64,000 bases of DNA from Bacillus luti. GTDB taxonomy: Bacteria > Bacillota > Bacilli > Bacillales > Bacillaceae_G. The stretch covers positions 62,001 to 126,000 of the forward strand of contig NZ_MACI01000093.1 in assembly GCF_001884105.1 (NCBI RefSeq). The letters are read 5' to 3'. Every line of letters begins with the position of its first letter. The stretch's first letter is position 1. The position numbers and the translations under genes are program-made. This document shows positions 50,452 to 60,200 of the stretch, one piece after another. Below the pieces are notes generated by a model. The model saw only the letters and a list, made by a program, of their open reading frames with translations, was not told the DNA's origin and did not search any database.

Positions 50452-51564
50452 ATGGGGATGGAGCTTATTTTAAGAGAATGGATGGGGAAAGAAAAAGATT
50501 ATTCTATTTCATATAGTACGTATATGAACCTTGTATTATATACAGAAGGACATGGTTATTATATGAAAGAGCGTAAAAAGATTGGAAGACAAGGGGATTT
50601 TTTTACAAGTAGCAATGTATCCTCTGTTTTTGCAAAAACTTTTGCTAAGTTTTTTATTCGTCTTGTGGAAAATGGTGAAGTTGCTCCAAATATTTGTGAG
50701 ATTGGTGGGGGAACAGGTAAGTTTGCCTATGACGTTTTACAAGAATGGAAGCAACTATCTCCGGAAACCTTTATTGATGTAAACTATTCAATGATCGAAG
50801 TGAGCCCTTTTCATAAAAAATTACAGCAGGAAAATCTTTGTTCGTTTTCTAATGTGTCATATTATACGTCACATAGTGAAATGGGAGATTTGTTCGAAGG
50901 GATTCTTTTTTCGAATGAGTTATTTGATGCATTTCCTGTTGAAGTAATTGAGAAGAGAAATGGAATATTGTATGAAGTACGTATTACGTATACAGAGGAA
51001 GGGAAACTTACAGAAGTATGTAGACCTTTAGAAAAAAGAATCGGTCAATATTTATTGAAATATAATATTCATATTGCTGAAGGGCAGCGTTCTGAAGTAC
51101 CGATTGCGATGGAAGGTTATATAAAAGAAATTGCGAAATGGTTTCAAAAGGGAATATGTATTACAGTTGATTATGGATACACAAAAGAAGAGTGGATGCA
51201 CCCTGCGCATCACGAAGGAAGTTTACGAGGGTATTACGAGCATAAGCTAATACGTAATCCTTTAGCATATCCGGGGGAAATGGACCTTACTACTCATATT
51301 CATTGGGATGAGCTGAAGGAGATCTTTAGCTTACAAGGAATGCATGCAGTATGGCATAAGAAGCAATCTGAATTTTTGTTAGCGGCAGGAATATTAGAGC
51401 AGCTTACGAGTCATCAAGATCGGGATCCTTTTTCAGAAGCTCAAAAACAAAATCGAGCAGTTCGTTCTATGATTTTGAACGGAGGATTAGGGAGTGCCTT
51501 TGATGTTGTGATACATACGAAAGAGATGCAACATTTACAGTTGAATCGGTATGTCACCATATAA
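50452..51564 (+). CDS. SAM-dependent methyltransferase, MidA/NDUFAF7 family (DUF185)
   Basis: 370-aa protein with the family's features: YMNLVLYTEGHGYY near the N-terminus, motif I CEIGGGTGKFAYDVL (about residues 84-98), SNELFDAFPV, and TVDYGYTKEEW. Eukaryotic relatives methylate a complex I subunit; the bacterial substrate is unknown, and Bacillus has no complex I of that type. The start is one of three ATGs (50449, 50452, 50458); 50452 is best spaced from AAGGAG. Coupled to yqgX. Confidence 0.87.
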   Translation: MGMELILREWMGKEKDYSISYSTYMNLVLYTEGHGYYMKERKKIGRQGDFFTSSNVSSVFAKTFAKFFIRLVENGEVAPNICEIGGGTGKFAYDVLQEWKQLSPETFIDVNYSMIEVSPFHKKLQQENLCSFSNVSYYTSHSEMGDLFEGILFSNELFDAFPVEVIEKRNGILYEVRITYTEEGKLTEVCRPLEKRIGQYLLKYNIHIAEGQRSEVPIAMEGYIKEIAKWFQKGICITVDYGYTKEEWMHPAHHEGSLRGYYEHKLIRNPLAYPGEMDLTTHIHWDELKEIFSLQGMHAVWHKKQSEFLLAAGILEQLTSHQDRDPFSEAQKQNRAVRSMILNGGLGSAFDVVIHTKEMQHLQLNRYVTI

Positions 51565-51603
51565 AAAACAAGACACAGTATATATTTCTGTGTCTTGTTT
51601 TTT
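51565..51603 (+). terminator. Terminator after the MidA-family gene
   Basis: AAAACAAGACACAG pairs with CTGTGTCTTGTTTT around a T/A-rich loop, followed by TT. Confidence 0.92.
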
Positions 51604-51713
51604 AATACGACTGTTAATTATGTAGCATCATATATTTTCTCTCATGATATATATATATTAAAGATATGAGATGAAAAATATAGAATACGTCCTTTTTCTC
51701 TGTCTATTAGTCC

Positions 51714-52004
51714 CTAACCTAATAATACGCGAACGAGTTGAATAATTGTTTCGTTTTCTACTTTGTAGTAAATTTCTAATCCTTTTCTTTCACTAGAAAC
51801 GATTTTAGCGCTTTTTAACTTTGCTAAATGCTGTGAAATTGTAGATTGTGGCATGTTTAAGCCAGTGTACATTGTAGAAACGTTGCTTGGACCACGCTCG
51901 ATTAATCCTTTTACGATACATAAACGAACAGGGTGAGCAAGTACTTTCAATAATTCTGCATTGCTTTCATATAGTTCTAATTCTTTTTGAAAGGTTTCTA
52001 ACAT
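51714..52004 (-). CDS. ArsR/SmtB family transcriptional regulator
   Basis: 96-aa winged-helix protein. The pattern LKVLAHPVRLCIVKGLIERG and the recognition helix MPQSTISQHLAKLKSAKIV (about residues 53-72) are typical of ArsR regulators. Two Cys/His metal-site residues usual in arsenic or zinc sensors are not apparent (only one Cys). It may therefore sense redox state or another signal. I use ATG 52004, 8-11 nt after GGAGGTGG; the GTG at 52016 lies inside that ribosome binding site. No obvious target gene is adjacent. Confidence 0.87.
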   Translation of the reverse strand: MLETFQKELELYESNAELLKVLAHPVRLCIVKGLIERGPSNVSTMYTGLNMPQSTISQHLAKLKSAKIVSSERKGLEIYYKVENETIIQLVRVLLG

Positions 52005-52340
52005 GTTCTTTTCCACCTCCGTGTGAGCTGTTATACCATACTATACATACCAAAAAATTAACGAAAAGAAAACAGTTGTTGCAGAAAAAAAGTCCTAAAG
52101 TAAAGAAATTGTAAGAAAAGAGACCCTGATGTAAATAAAGTAGATAAAATTGCATGGTTTTGTAAAATGACATTTTTGGGTGAAAATTTCGATGCGTTTT
52201 AAAAATTGAAAGATATAGATATATTTGTAACACAATCTTATCATGATTTTCTTATTCTTTCAAATGAATATACTAAATTTTTAAAATAATATGACAAAGG
52301 AATTATAATGATATATATAGAATATAAAACAGGTTAAAAG
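52005..52340. other. AT-rich gap between arsR and metC
   Basis: About 336 bp without a credible gene. It must hold the promoter of the ArsR-type gene (minus strand). The stretch GGTATGTATAGTATGG on the minus strand, 30-45 bp upstream of its start, is a possible -10/operator. The rest is AT-rich with no repeat recognised. Confidence 0.4.
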
Positions 52341-52375
52341 AAAAGAAGCTGAATGTACTCAGCTTCTTTTTTTCA
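52341..52375 (-). terminator. Terminator of the metI-metC operon
   Basis: AGAAGCTGA pairs with TCAGCTTCT around ATGTAC, with A and T tracts on either side. It lies directly after the metC stop on the minus strand. Confidence 0.9.
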
Positions 52376-52376
52376 T

Positions 52377-53540
52377 TTATGCATTTACGGGTTCTTCTAC
52401 ATAAGAAAGGGCATTTTCGAAATCGGATATTAAATCGTTAACATTTTCCAGGCCGACGGATAACCGAAGTAATGAATTGGAAATACCTCTTTCATCACGA
52501 GCTTCTTGCGACAGTGCTGCATGTGACATTTTAGCTGGATAGGAAAGGATCGATTCGACAGCTCCTAAACTAACCGCAAAGACCGGTAATTTTACTTTTG
52601 ATAAAAATTGGCGGAGTGCATCTTCTGACTGCAAAGTAAATGATAAGACCGCTCCAGCTGACGTTGCTTGTGATTGCTGAATATCAAAACCAAGATGTGT
52701 TTGTAATCCTGGATAATAGACATTTTTAACTTTAGCGTGCTCTTGTAAATAATGTGCAATTTTATTGGCATTTGCAGCGGAATGTTCGAGACGTACATGC
52801 AATGTTTTTAGACCGCGAAGCACGAGAGAACAATCTTGTGGTCCTAAAATAGCACCGAATGCATTTTGTAAAAAACCAAGTTTTTGAGCGAGTTCGGCAT
52901 CTTTTACAACCGCTAATCCGGCAGTAACATCACTATGACCAGCAATAAACTTTGTGGCACTATGAAGAACGACATCAGCGCCAAGGTCAAGTGGCTTCTG
53001 AAATAATGGTGTCAAAAATGTATTATCAACAAAAGTAAGAGCGCCAATAGATTTTGCGAGTTTAGAAACCTCGCGAATATCTGTCACTTTTAAAAGTGGG
53101 TTGGAAGGTGTTTCTACATAAAAGAGCTTCGTATTCGGTTTAATATTCTGCTTTATTTCTTCTAGATTGGTCATATCAACAAAGGTATGTGAAACACCGT
53201 ATCGAGAGAGCACTTCAGTTATAATTCGGTAAGTGCCTCCATATACGTCCTCTGAAATAAGTACATGATCGCCTTGTGAAAGGAGGAGAAATGCAGTAGA
53301 AATTGCCGCAATGCCGGATGCAAAGGCGAATCCCTTTGTTCCGCTTTCTAGTAAAGCGATAATATCTTCAAGAGCTTCACGAGTTGGATTCCCGGATCGG
53401 CTATAGTCATATTTTCCAAATGTATCTACATCAAATTGGTGGAATGTTGATGTATTATAGATGGGAACGTTAACAGCTCCTGTTTGCGGGTCATGTTTAT
53501 ATTGGTTGTGCAGTAAGAGTGTATCTATAGAATAACTCAT
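52377..53540 (-). CDS. metC: Cystathionine beta-lyase MetC
   Basis: PLP enzyme that cleaves cystathionine to homocysteine, 387 aa. It has the Cys/Met-metabolism signature DVVLHSATKFIAGHSDV with the PLP lysine (SATK) near residue 195, plus YDYSRSGNPT and FASGIAAIS. It overlaps metI by 4 bp. Assignment as lyase versus gamma-synthase rests on its order behind metI, as in B. subtilis metI-metC. Confidence 0.93.
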   Translation of the reverse strand: MSYSIDTLLLHNQYKHDPQTGAVNVPIYNTSTFHQFDVDTFGKYDYSRSGNPTREALEDIIALLESGTKGFAFASGIAAISTAFLLLSQGDHVLISEDVYGGTYRIITEVLSRYGVSHTFVDMTNLEEIKQNIKPNTKLFYVETPSNPLLKVTDIREVSKLAKSIGALTFVDNTFLTPLFQKPLDLGADVVLHSATKFIAGHSDVTAGLAVVKDAELAQKLGFLQNAFGAILGPQDCSLVLRGLKTLHVRLEHSAANANKIAHYLQEHAKVKNVYYPGLQTHLGFDIQQSQATSAGAVLSFTLQSEDALRQFLSKVKLPVFAVSLGAVESILSYPAKMSHAALSQEARDERGISNSLLRLSVGLENVNDLISDFENALSYVEEPVNA

Positions 53541-54649
53541 ATTCTTACACCTTCTTTTACAAGTTTAATGGCTTGCTTTAAGTCTTGAATTAAATCGTTA
53601 CTATTTTCAATACCGACGGAGAATCGAAGAAGACGATTGCACACACCGTTTGCTGTTCTGATTTCTTCAGGAATATCAGCATGTGTTTGTGTTGCTGGAT
53701 ATGTCATTAAACTTTCCACACCACCAAGACTTTCAGCAAATGTAATTAAGGATAAAGATTGTAAGAATGGATTAACCCAGGCTTCATCTTTAAGACGAAA
53801 TGAAATCATACCGCCTCTTCCTGGATAAAATACATCTGTCACACCATCTTCATTGTTTAAATAAGCAACAACAGCTTTCGCATTTTCTTCATGTTGTCTC
53901 ATGCGAAGCGCTAACGTTTTCATACCGCGAATTAATAGCCATGAGTCAAATGGGCTTAAGACAGCACCAGAGGCATTATGATAATGAGCGATTTCCTCAC
54001 AAAGTTCCTTTCCTTTTGCAACGACAAGTCCGCTTAGTACATCGTTATGCCCACCTAAATATTTCGTTGCACTATGAAGTACGATGTCGGCACCTTCCGT
54101 TAATGGTTGCTGTATATACGGCGTGTAGAAGGTGTTGTCTACAATAAGGAGTAGTCCATGCCTTTTCGCTACAGTTGCGACGGCGGCAATATCAGTAACT
54201 TGCATTAATGGATTAGTTGGAGTTTCTATGAAAATAGCCTTCGTTTCAGTGGTGATAGCTTTTTCGATTTGTTTAATAGATTGTGTATTTACGTATCTAC
54301 ATCGAACATTCCACTTTTTTTCGTGCTCAGAGAATAATCGATAAGTGCCCCCGTATAAATCTTCGGATACAATAAGTTCGTCTCCAGAGCGGAATAAAGA
54401 AAGGACGAGGAGAACAGCAGCCATCCCTGAACTACAGGCATAACCTTGTTCGCCATATTCTAAGTCCGCGATTGCCTGTTCTAAAAGACCACGAGTTGGG
54501 TTACCAGTTCGTGAGTAGTCAAAACCAGTAGATTGACCAATCCCCTCGTGACGATAAGCGGTTGAGAAATAAACAGGTGGATTAACGGTTCCTGTTGTAG
54601 TTTCGCTACGATTTCCGATTTGTGCTAGTTTTGTTTCGATAGTTGACAT
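53537..54649 (-). CDS. metI: Cystathionine gamma-synthase / O-acetylhomoserine thiolyase MetI
   Basis: First gene of the methionine transsulfuration operon, 370 aa, PLP-dependent. Motifs: FDYSRTGNPTRG, CSSGMAAVLL, and DIVLHSATKYLGGHNDV with the PLP lysine. I use ATG 54649 behind AAAAAGGAGGAATTTTAC. The in-frame extension to 54727 is encoded by the repeat element at 54691 and is spurious. Expression is set by the S-box riboswitch at 54842-54999. Confidence 0.94.
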   Translation of the reverse strand: MSTIETKLAQIGNRSETTTGTVNPPVYFSTAYRHEGIGQSTGFDYSRTGNPTRGLLEQAIADLEYGEQGYACSSGMAAVLLVLSLFRSGDELIVSEDLYGGTYRLFSEHEKKWNVRCRYVNTQSIKQIEKAITTETKAIFIETPTNPLMQVTDIAAVATVAKRHGLLLIVDNTFYTPYIQQPLTEGADIVLHSATKYLGGHNDVLSGLVVAKGKELCEEIAHYHNASGAVLSPFDSWLLIRGMKTLALRMRQHEENAKAVVAYLNNEDGVTDVFYPGRGGMISFRLKDEAWVNPFLQSLSLITFAESLGGVESLMTYPATQTHADIPEEIRTANGVCNRLLRFSVGIENSNDLIQDLKQAIKLVKEGVRI

Positions 54650-54690
54650 GTAAAAATTCCTCCTTTTTAAATTAACAATTAAGTGAATAT

Positions 54691-54839
54691 AAAGTGAAAC
54701 TTTAATCAGTGAGGGATTCATCCCCACTGATTATTAGTTGAACCAATCGGGCTTTTATGGGCAGTTCGATTCCAACCTAACTTCTTTGTTCCAGCTGAAT
54801 TTTGAGGTGGGAATCTTACTGCCCGTTAATGCGGGGTAA
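54691..54839 (+). repeat. Full-length bcr1-like repeat, copy 1
   Basis: About 149 bp, from AAAGTGAAACTTTAATCAGT to TTAATGCGGGGTAAA, very similar end-to-end to copy 2 at 61755. It folds as a left hairpin (CAGTGAGGGA/TCCCCACTG), and a long right stem (GGGCAGT/ACTGCCC enclosing GATTCC-ACCT/AGGT-GGAATC). Size, ends and structure fit the bcr1 family of the B. cereus group as I recall it. It sits between the metI riboswitch and the metI ribosome binding site, on the opposite strand. Confidence 0.85.
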
Positions 54840-54841
54840 AA

Positions 54842-54999
54842 TAAAAAAAGCCTTCTAAGAAGAAGGCTTTCGGTTTGAATAGAGTCTTCTTCTCATCTGT
54901 CAAATCGTTCACAATTTGCTGGAATTAGCACCTTATTAACAAATGTTAATGGTTGCTGAGGCGTCATAGGGCCAGTCCCTCTACCTCTCTAGATAAGAA
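54842..54999 (-). promoter_or_regulatory. SAM-I (S-box) riboswitch of metI-metC
   Basis: On the minus strand the aptamer core reads CTTATCTAGAGAGGTAGAGG, then GACTGGCCCTATGACGCC and CAGCAACC, all hallmark S-box positions. It ends in a terminator (AAAGCCTTCT/AGAAGGCTTTTTTT). When SAM binds, the terminator forms and metI is off. Confidence 0.93.
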
Positions 55000-55011
55000 A
55001 GTTCGTATGAA

Positions 55012-55040
55012 ATTTTATTATGGTTTTAACTTTACAACAA
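55012..55040 (-). promoter_or_regulatory. Putative promoter of the metI leader
   Basis: On the minus strand, TTGTTG, 17-bp spacer, TAAAAT. Transcription would begin about 6 nt before the S-box aptamer. Confidence 0.55.
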
Positions 55041-55199
55041 AAGATAATTGAATTGCAACTTTATTTTAAATAATTTTTATTTTTCCGCAAGTGTCATTGA
55101 CTTTTGCATTTGTGCATGCTAAATTTATTAAAAAATTAACAAACATTGTTAAAAGGGGAACGCATTTCCTTTTAGCTACATAAATAAAATATATAGACA

Positions 55200-55357
55200 A
55201 ACTCTTATTGAGAGCGGTGGAGGGAAAGGCCCTGTGAAACCCGGCAACCTTCAAACAATATGTTTGAAACGGTGCTAATACCTGCAAAACGAATGTTTTG
55301 CATAATAAGAGGAGGATCGATTATGTCCCCCTCTTCAAAGTGAAGAGGGGGTTTTTA
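55200..55357 (+). promoter_or_regulatory. SAM-I (S-box) riboswitch of yitJ-metH
   Basis: Aptamer core CTCTTATTGAGAGCGGTGG, then AGGGAAAGGCCCTGTGAAACC and CGGCAACC. P1 is formed by CTCTTATT (55203-55210) with AATAAGAG (55304-55311). A terminator CCCCCTCTTC/GAAGAGGGGG plus five T follows. GAGGAGGA at 55309-55316 can pair with the C-rich arm as the antiterminator. Confidence 0.95.
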
Positions 55358-55381
55358 TATTGATAGAAATGAGGGAGATTC

Positions 55382-57214
55382 GTGAAATTACTAGATTTAT
55401 TATCAAAAGGAACTGTAATAGGTGATGGTGCAGTTGGAACGTTATTGCATTCACATGGTTTGCAAAGTAGTTTTGAAGAATTGAATATATCAGATCCAGA
55501 TTTAATTATATCGATTCATAAGCAATATGTAGCTGCTGGGGCAGATGTAATTCAAACAAATACGTACGGTGCAAATGAAGCGAAATTACGTATGTATGGT
55601 TTAGAAAATCAAGTTACTGAAATTAATAGAGCGGCAGTAAAACTGGCGAAAGCATCTGTAACAGAAAGAAATGCAATTTTAGGAACAATTGGTGGTATGA
55701 AACATATCGGAGCTGTTACAACGACCGATATGGAAAGGGAGTTTATGCTACTTGAGCAGGCAGGTGCTTTACTAGAGGAACAGGTTGATGGACTGCTATT
55801 AGAGACTTTCTATGATGAGTTTGAATTACTTCATGCTGTTAAGGTGTTACGAAAACAAACGAATATTCCCATTGTAGCTCAATTAGCGTTACATGAGGCA
55901 GGTACGACTCAAAATGGAAATGATGTAAATGAAATATTAAAACAGATTTTAGATTATGGTGCAAATGTTGTTGGATTGAATTGCCAACTAGGACCACTTC
56001 ATATGACAGAAGCCTTGAAAATGATATCGATCCCTCAAAATGGTTACTTGTCAGCATATCCGAATGCAGGTCTTCCAAATTATGTGGAGGGGCGTTACGT
56101 ATATGAGGGAAGTCCAGCTTATTTTGAAGCAATGGCACCGAAATTTATTGAGCAAGGTGTTCGCTTATTGGGTGGTTGTTGTGGTACGACTCCAGAACAT
56201 ATTGAAAGTATGAAGCGTGCTACTCTAAATGTTACACCTGTAATAGAAAAGGACACGATTCAAAGACCGAAAGTAGTTCATACACACGAGAAACGTTCGA
56301 AAGCCCACGTTACTCTAGCAGAGAAGGCAAAGAAACAAACGACAGTTGTAGTGGAATTAGATCCACCGAAAACGCTAGACACACAGCGGTTTTTTGAAGG
56401 GGCAAGAGCGCTGAAAAGAGCTGGAGCGGACGCTATTACTCTAGCAGATAATTCGTTAGCGTCGCCTCGCGTTTCGAATATGGCGATGGGTGCATTATTA
56501 ACGAAGCATGATATTCCAGTATTGACGCATTTAACGTGTAGAGACCACAACGTCATTGGACTACAATCTCACTTACTAGGTTTATCGGCGTTAGGTATGG
56601 AAGAAGTGCTAGCTTTAACTGGTGATCCAGCACGTGTTGGTGATTTTCCAGGTGCCACTTCTGTATATGATTTGTCCTCTATTGAGCTCATTAAAATGAT
56701 TAAAGAAATGAACGATGGACGTTCTATTTTAGGGAAATCAATTGGTCCAGCGACAAGGTTCTCGGTCGGAGGTGCGTTTAATCCGCATGTAAGGCATTTA
56801 AAAGCGGCAGTAAAACGAATGGAACGAAAAATAGATGCTGGAGCAGAATACTTTTTAACGCAGCCGATTTATGATGTTGCTTTAATTAAAGAAGTATATG
56901 AAGCGACAAAGCATTTGGAACAGCCTATTTTTATTGGAATTATGCCGTTAGTAAGTAAGCGGAATGCAGATTTTCTGCATTTTGAAGTGCCTGGTATTAC
57001 TCTCCCAGAAGAGATAAGACAAAGAATGGATGGACATGAAACGAAAGAGGAAGCAATTGAGGAAGGAATCCGTATTTCACAAGAACTAATCGATGTGGCG
57101 ATGAAATATTTTAACGGCATCTATCTTATTACACCATTTCTAAAATATGAAATTACAGAACATCTTGTTAAATATGTGAGAGAAAAGCAAGAAGTGAAAG
57201 AAGGTATTAATTGA
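55382..57214 (+). CDS. yitJ: Bifunctional homocysteine S-methyltransferase / methylenetetrahydrofolate reductase YitJ
   Basis: 610 aa. Residues about 1-290 form a homocysteine-binding barrel (GDGAVGTLLHSHGL, and zinc Cys in GGCCGTTPEHI). Residues about 310-600 form a MetF-type reductase (VELDPPKTLDTQRF, LTCRDHN, FLTQPIYD). It makes methyl-THF for the partner metH downstream. Start GTG 55382 behind GAGGGAGATTC. Controlled by the S-box upstream, with which it forms one operon with metH (1-bp overlap). Confidence 0.95.
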   Translation: MKLLDLLSKGTVIGDGAVGTLLHSHGLQSSFEELNISDPDLIISIHKQYVAAGADVIQTNTYGANEAKLRMYGLENQVTEINRAAVKLAKASVTERNAILGTIGGMKHIGAVTTTDMEREFMLLEQAGALLEEQVDGLLLETFYDEFELLHAVKVLRKQTNIPIVAQLALHEAGTTQNGNDVNEILKQILDYGANVVGLNCQLGPLHMTEALKMISIPQNGYLSAYPNAGLPNYVEGRYVYEGSPAYFEAMAPKFIEQGVRLLGGCCGTTPEHIESMKRATLNVTPVIEKDTIQRPKVVHTHEKRSKAHVTLAEKAKKQTTVVVELDPPKTLDTQRFFEGARALKRAGADAITLADNSLASPRVSNMAMGALLTKHDIPVLTHLTCRDHNVIGLQSHLLGLSALGMEEVLALTGDPARVGDFPGATSVYDLSSIELIKMIKEMNDGRSILGKSIGPATRFSVGGAFNPHVRHLKAAVKRMERKIDAGAEYFLTQPIYDVALIKEVYEATKHLEQPIFIGIMPLVSKRNADFLHFEVPGITLPEEIRQRMDGHETKEEAIEEGIRISQELIDVAMKYFNGIYLITPFLKYEITEHLVKYVREKQEVKEGIN

Positions 57215-60200
57215 TGAAATGTATAGAAGAAAAATTACAAAATAACATCTTAATATTAGATGGTGCAATGGGGACAATGATCCAACAAGAGGACTTAACT
57301 GCGGAAGATTTCGGGGGAGAAGAGTACGAAGGTTGTAATGAATATTTAGTAGAAACAAGACCAGATGTTATTTTAAAGATTCATAAAGCCTATATTGAAG
57401 CTGGAGCTGACATCATTGAAACAAATACATTTGGTGCGACGAACATTGTATTAAGTGATTATGAGTTATCTCATTTAGATGAAGAGTTAAATGAAAAAGC
57501 AGCAATCTTGGCGAAGCAAGCTGTTATAGAAAGCGGGAAGGAAGTATATGTTGCAGGTGCGATGGGACCGACAACGAAAGCGATTAGTGTTACTGGTGGT
57601 GTAACGTTTGAAGAATTAATTGAAGCCTATACGCGGCAGGCAAGAGGATTGTTGAAGGGAGAAGTTGATGTATTACTCGTTGAGACGAGTCAAGATATGC
57701 GTAACGTGAAGGCTGCTTATATTGGAATTCAAGCAGCTTTTGACGAACTAAATAAAATTGTACCTATCATGATTTCGGGAACGATTGAACCGATGGGAAC
57801 GACTCTGGCGGGGCAAACAATAGAGGCTTTTTACTTATCGATAGAACATATGAAGCCATTATCTGTTGGATTAAACTGTGCGACTGGTCCGGAGTTTATG
57901 AGAGACCATATTCGTTCACTATCTGATTTATCGGAGTGTTACATTTCTTGTTATCCAAATGCAGGTCTTCCTGATGAAGATGGACATTATCATGAATCTC
58001 CATCTTCTCTCGCTGAAAAAGTGAAGCGATTTGCTGATGAAGGATGGATTAATATTATCGGTGGTTGTTGTGGGACAACACCAGAACATATAAGAGCGAT
58101 GAAATCCGCATTAGCGTCTCTTAAGCCTCGTGAACATCATGAACGAGAAGGGCATGGGGTTAGTGGATTAGAGGCATTGCAATATGATGATTCTATGAGA
58201 CCGCTATTTGTTGGTGAAAGAACGAACGTTATTGGATCACGTAAATTTAAACGATTAGTAGCAGAAGGAAAATTTGAAGAGGCCGCTGAAGTCGCAAGAG
58301 CGCAAGTGAAGAAGAATGCTCATATTATTGATATTTGTATGGCAGACCCGGACCGCGATGAAATAGAAGATATGGAAAACTTCTTGGCAGAAGTTACGAA
58401 AGTGTTAAAAGTACCGATTATGATTGATTCAACAGATGAAAACGTGATGGAGCGAGCTCTTACTTATATTCAAGGGAAAGCTGTTATTAATTCAATTAAT
58501 TTAGAAGATGGAGAAGAACGATTTAAAAAAGTGACGCCGCTTCTTCAGAAATATGGCGCTGCTATTGTTGTAGGAACAATTGATGAAGATGGTATGGCGG
58601 TTAGTGCAGAACGAAAACTTGAAATTGCGAAAAGAAGCTATGATTTATTGACGACGAAATATGGTATACGTCCGTCTGATATTATTTTTGATGCGCTCGT
58701 ATTTCCTGTAGGTACAGGTGATGAAGAATATATTGGCTCGGCGGCCGCGACGATAGAAGGAATTCGCCTTATTAAAGAAGCATTACCAGAGTGTTTGACG
58801 ATTTTAGGTGTAAGTAACATATCATTTGGTTTACCACCGGCGGGACGTGAAGTGCTAAATTCGGTATTTTTATATCATGCAACGAAAGCAGGATTAGATT
58901 ACGCAATTGTTAATACGGAAAAATTAGAACGCTATGCGTCGATTCCAGAGGAAGAAAAACACCTTGCAGATGCATTATTATTTGAAACGACGAAAGAGAC
59001 GTTAGAAGAATTTACAAACTTTTACCGAGTCGCTAAAAAGAAAGATGTCGTTGTGCAAGAAACGTTAACTCTTGATGAACGACTAGCAAATTATATTGTG
59101 GAAGGTACGAAACAAGGGTTACACGAGGATTTAAGTCTTGCACTTGAAGAAGGTAGGAAACCTCTTGATATTATTAATGGTCCACTTATGACAGGAATGG
59201 ATGAGGTGGGACGATTATTTAATAATAATGAATTGATTGTTGCTGAAGTATTGCAAAGTGCTGAAAGTATGAAAGCAGCTGTAAGTTATTTAGAGCCTCA
59301 TATGGAATCTAGTGACAGTGCGAAAAAAGGGAAAGTATTATTAGCGACTGTTAAAGGGGACGTACATGATATTGGGAAAAATCTTGTTGAAATTATTTTA
59401 TCGAATAACGGATATGAGATTATTAATTTAGGAATCAATGTTCGCTCAGATCGAATTGTTCAAGAAGTACAAGAGAAGAAGCCTGATATTATAGGGCTTT
59501 CTGGTTTGCTAGTAAAATCAGCTCAACAAATGGTAACGACTGCAGAGGATTTACAAGCGGCGGATATTGACATTCCAATTGTTGTAGGCGGAGCAGCGTT
59601 AACGAGAAAGTTTACAGATAATCGAATTTCGCCCTCCTATAAAGGGCTCGTATGTTATGCGAGCGATGCGATGACAGGTCTTGATATTATTAATAAGCTT
59701 CAAAAAGAAGAAGAGCGTGAGAAGATGAAGCAGGATAAAAAGGAACGTCATCTTCATATCGTAACAAAAGAAGAGAAGAAAGTAGAAATTCCAGTAGTAA
59801 TTGAGCCATTACCAAAATCAGAGGTTATCGTGCCTGATTCAACAAAACGAATTGTATTACGGGATATTCCTGCCCTCCATCTTGCTCCATTTTTAAATAG
59901 ACAAATGCTACTTGGACATCACCTTGGATTAAAAGGAAATGTGAAGAAGCTGTTGAAAGAAGGGGATAAAAGAGCGCACGAATTAAATGATTTAATAGAC
60001 GAGTTATTAGTGGAAGGACAATCTTGGTTAAAACCGAAAGCAGTGTATCAATTCTTCCCAGCGCAAAGCGACGGACAAAATATTGTAATATATGATCCAG
60101 AAGATCATACGCGTGTTATAGAGCGTTTCACATTCCCAAGGCAAGGAAAAGCACCGCATCGTACTTTAGGTGACTATTTAAGACCAATTGGAGATGAAAT

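Noticed and set aside
54650-54727. N-terminal extension of MetI
   Set aside because: The extra codons come from the end of repeat copy 1 and leader DNA. ATG 54649 has a strong ribosome binding site and family-like start.
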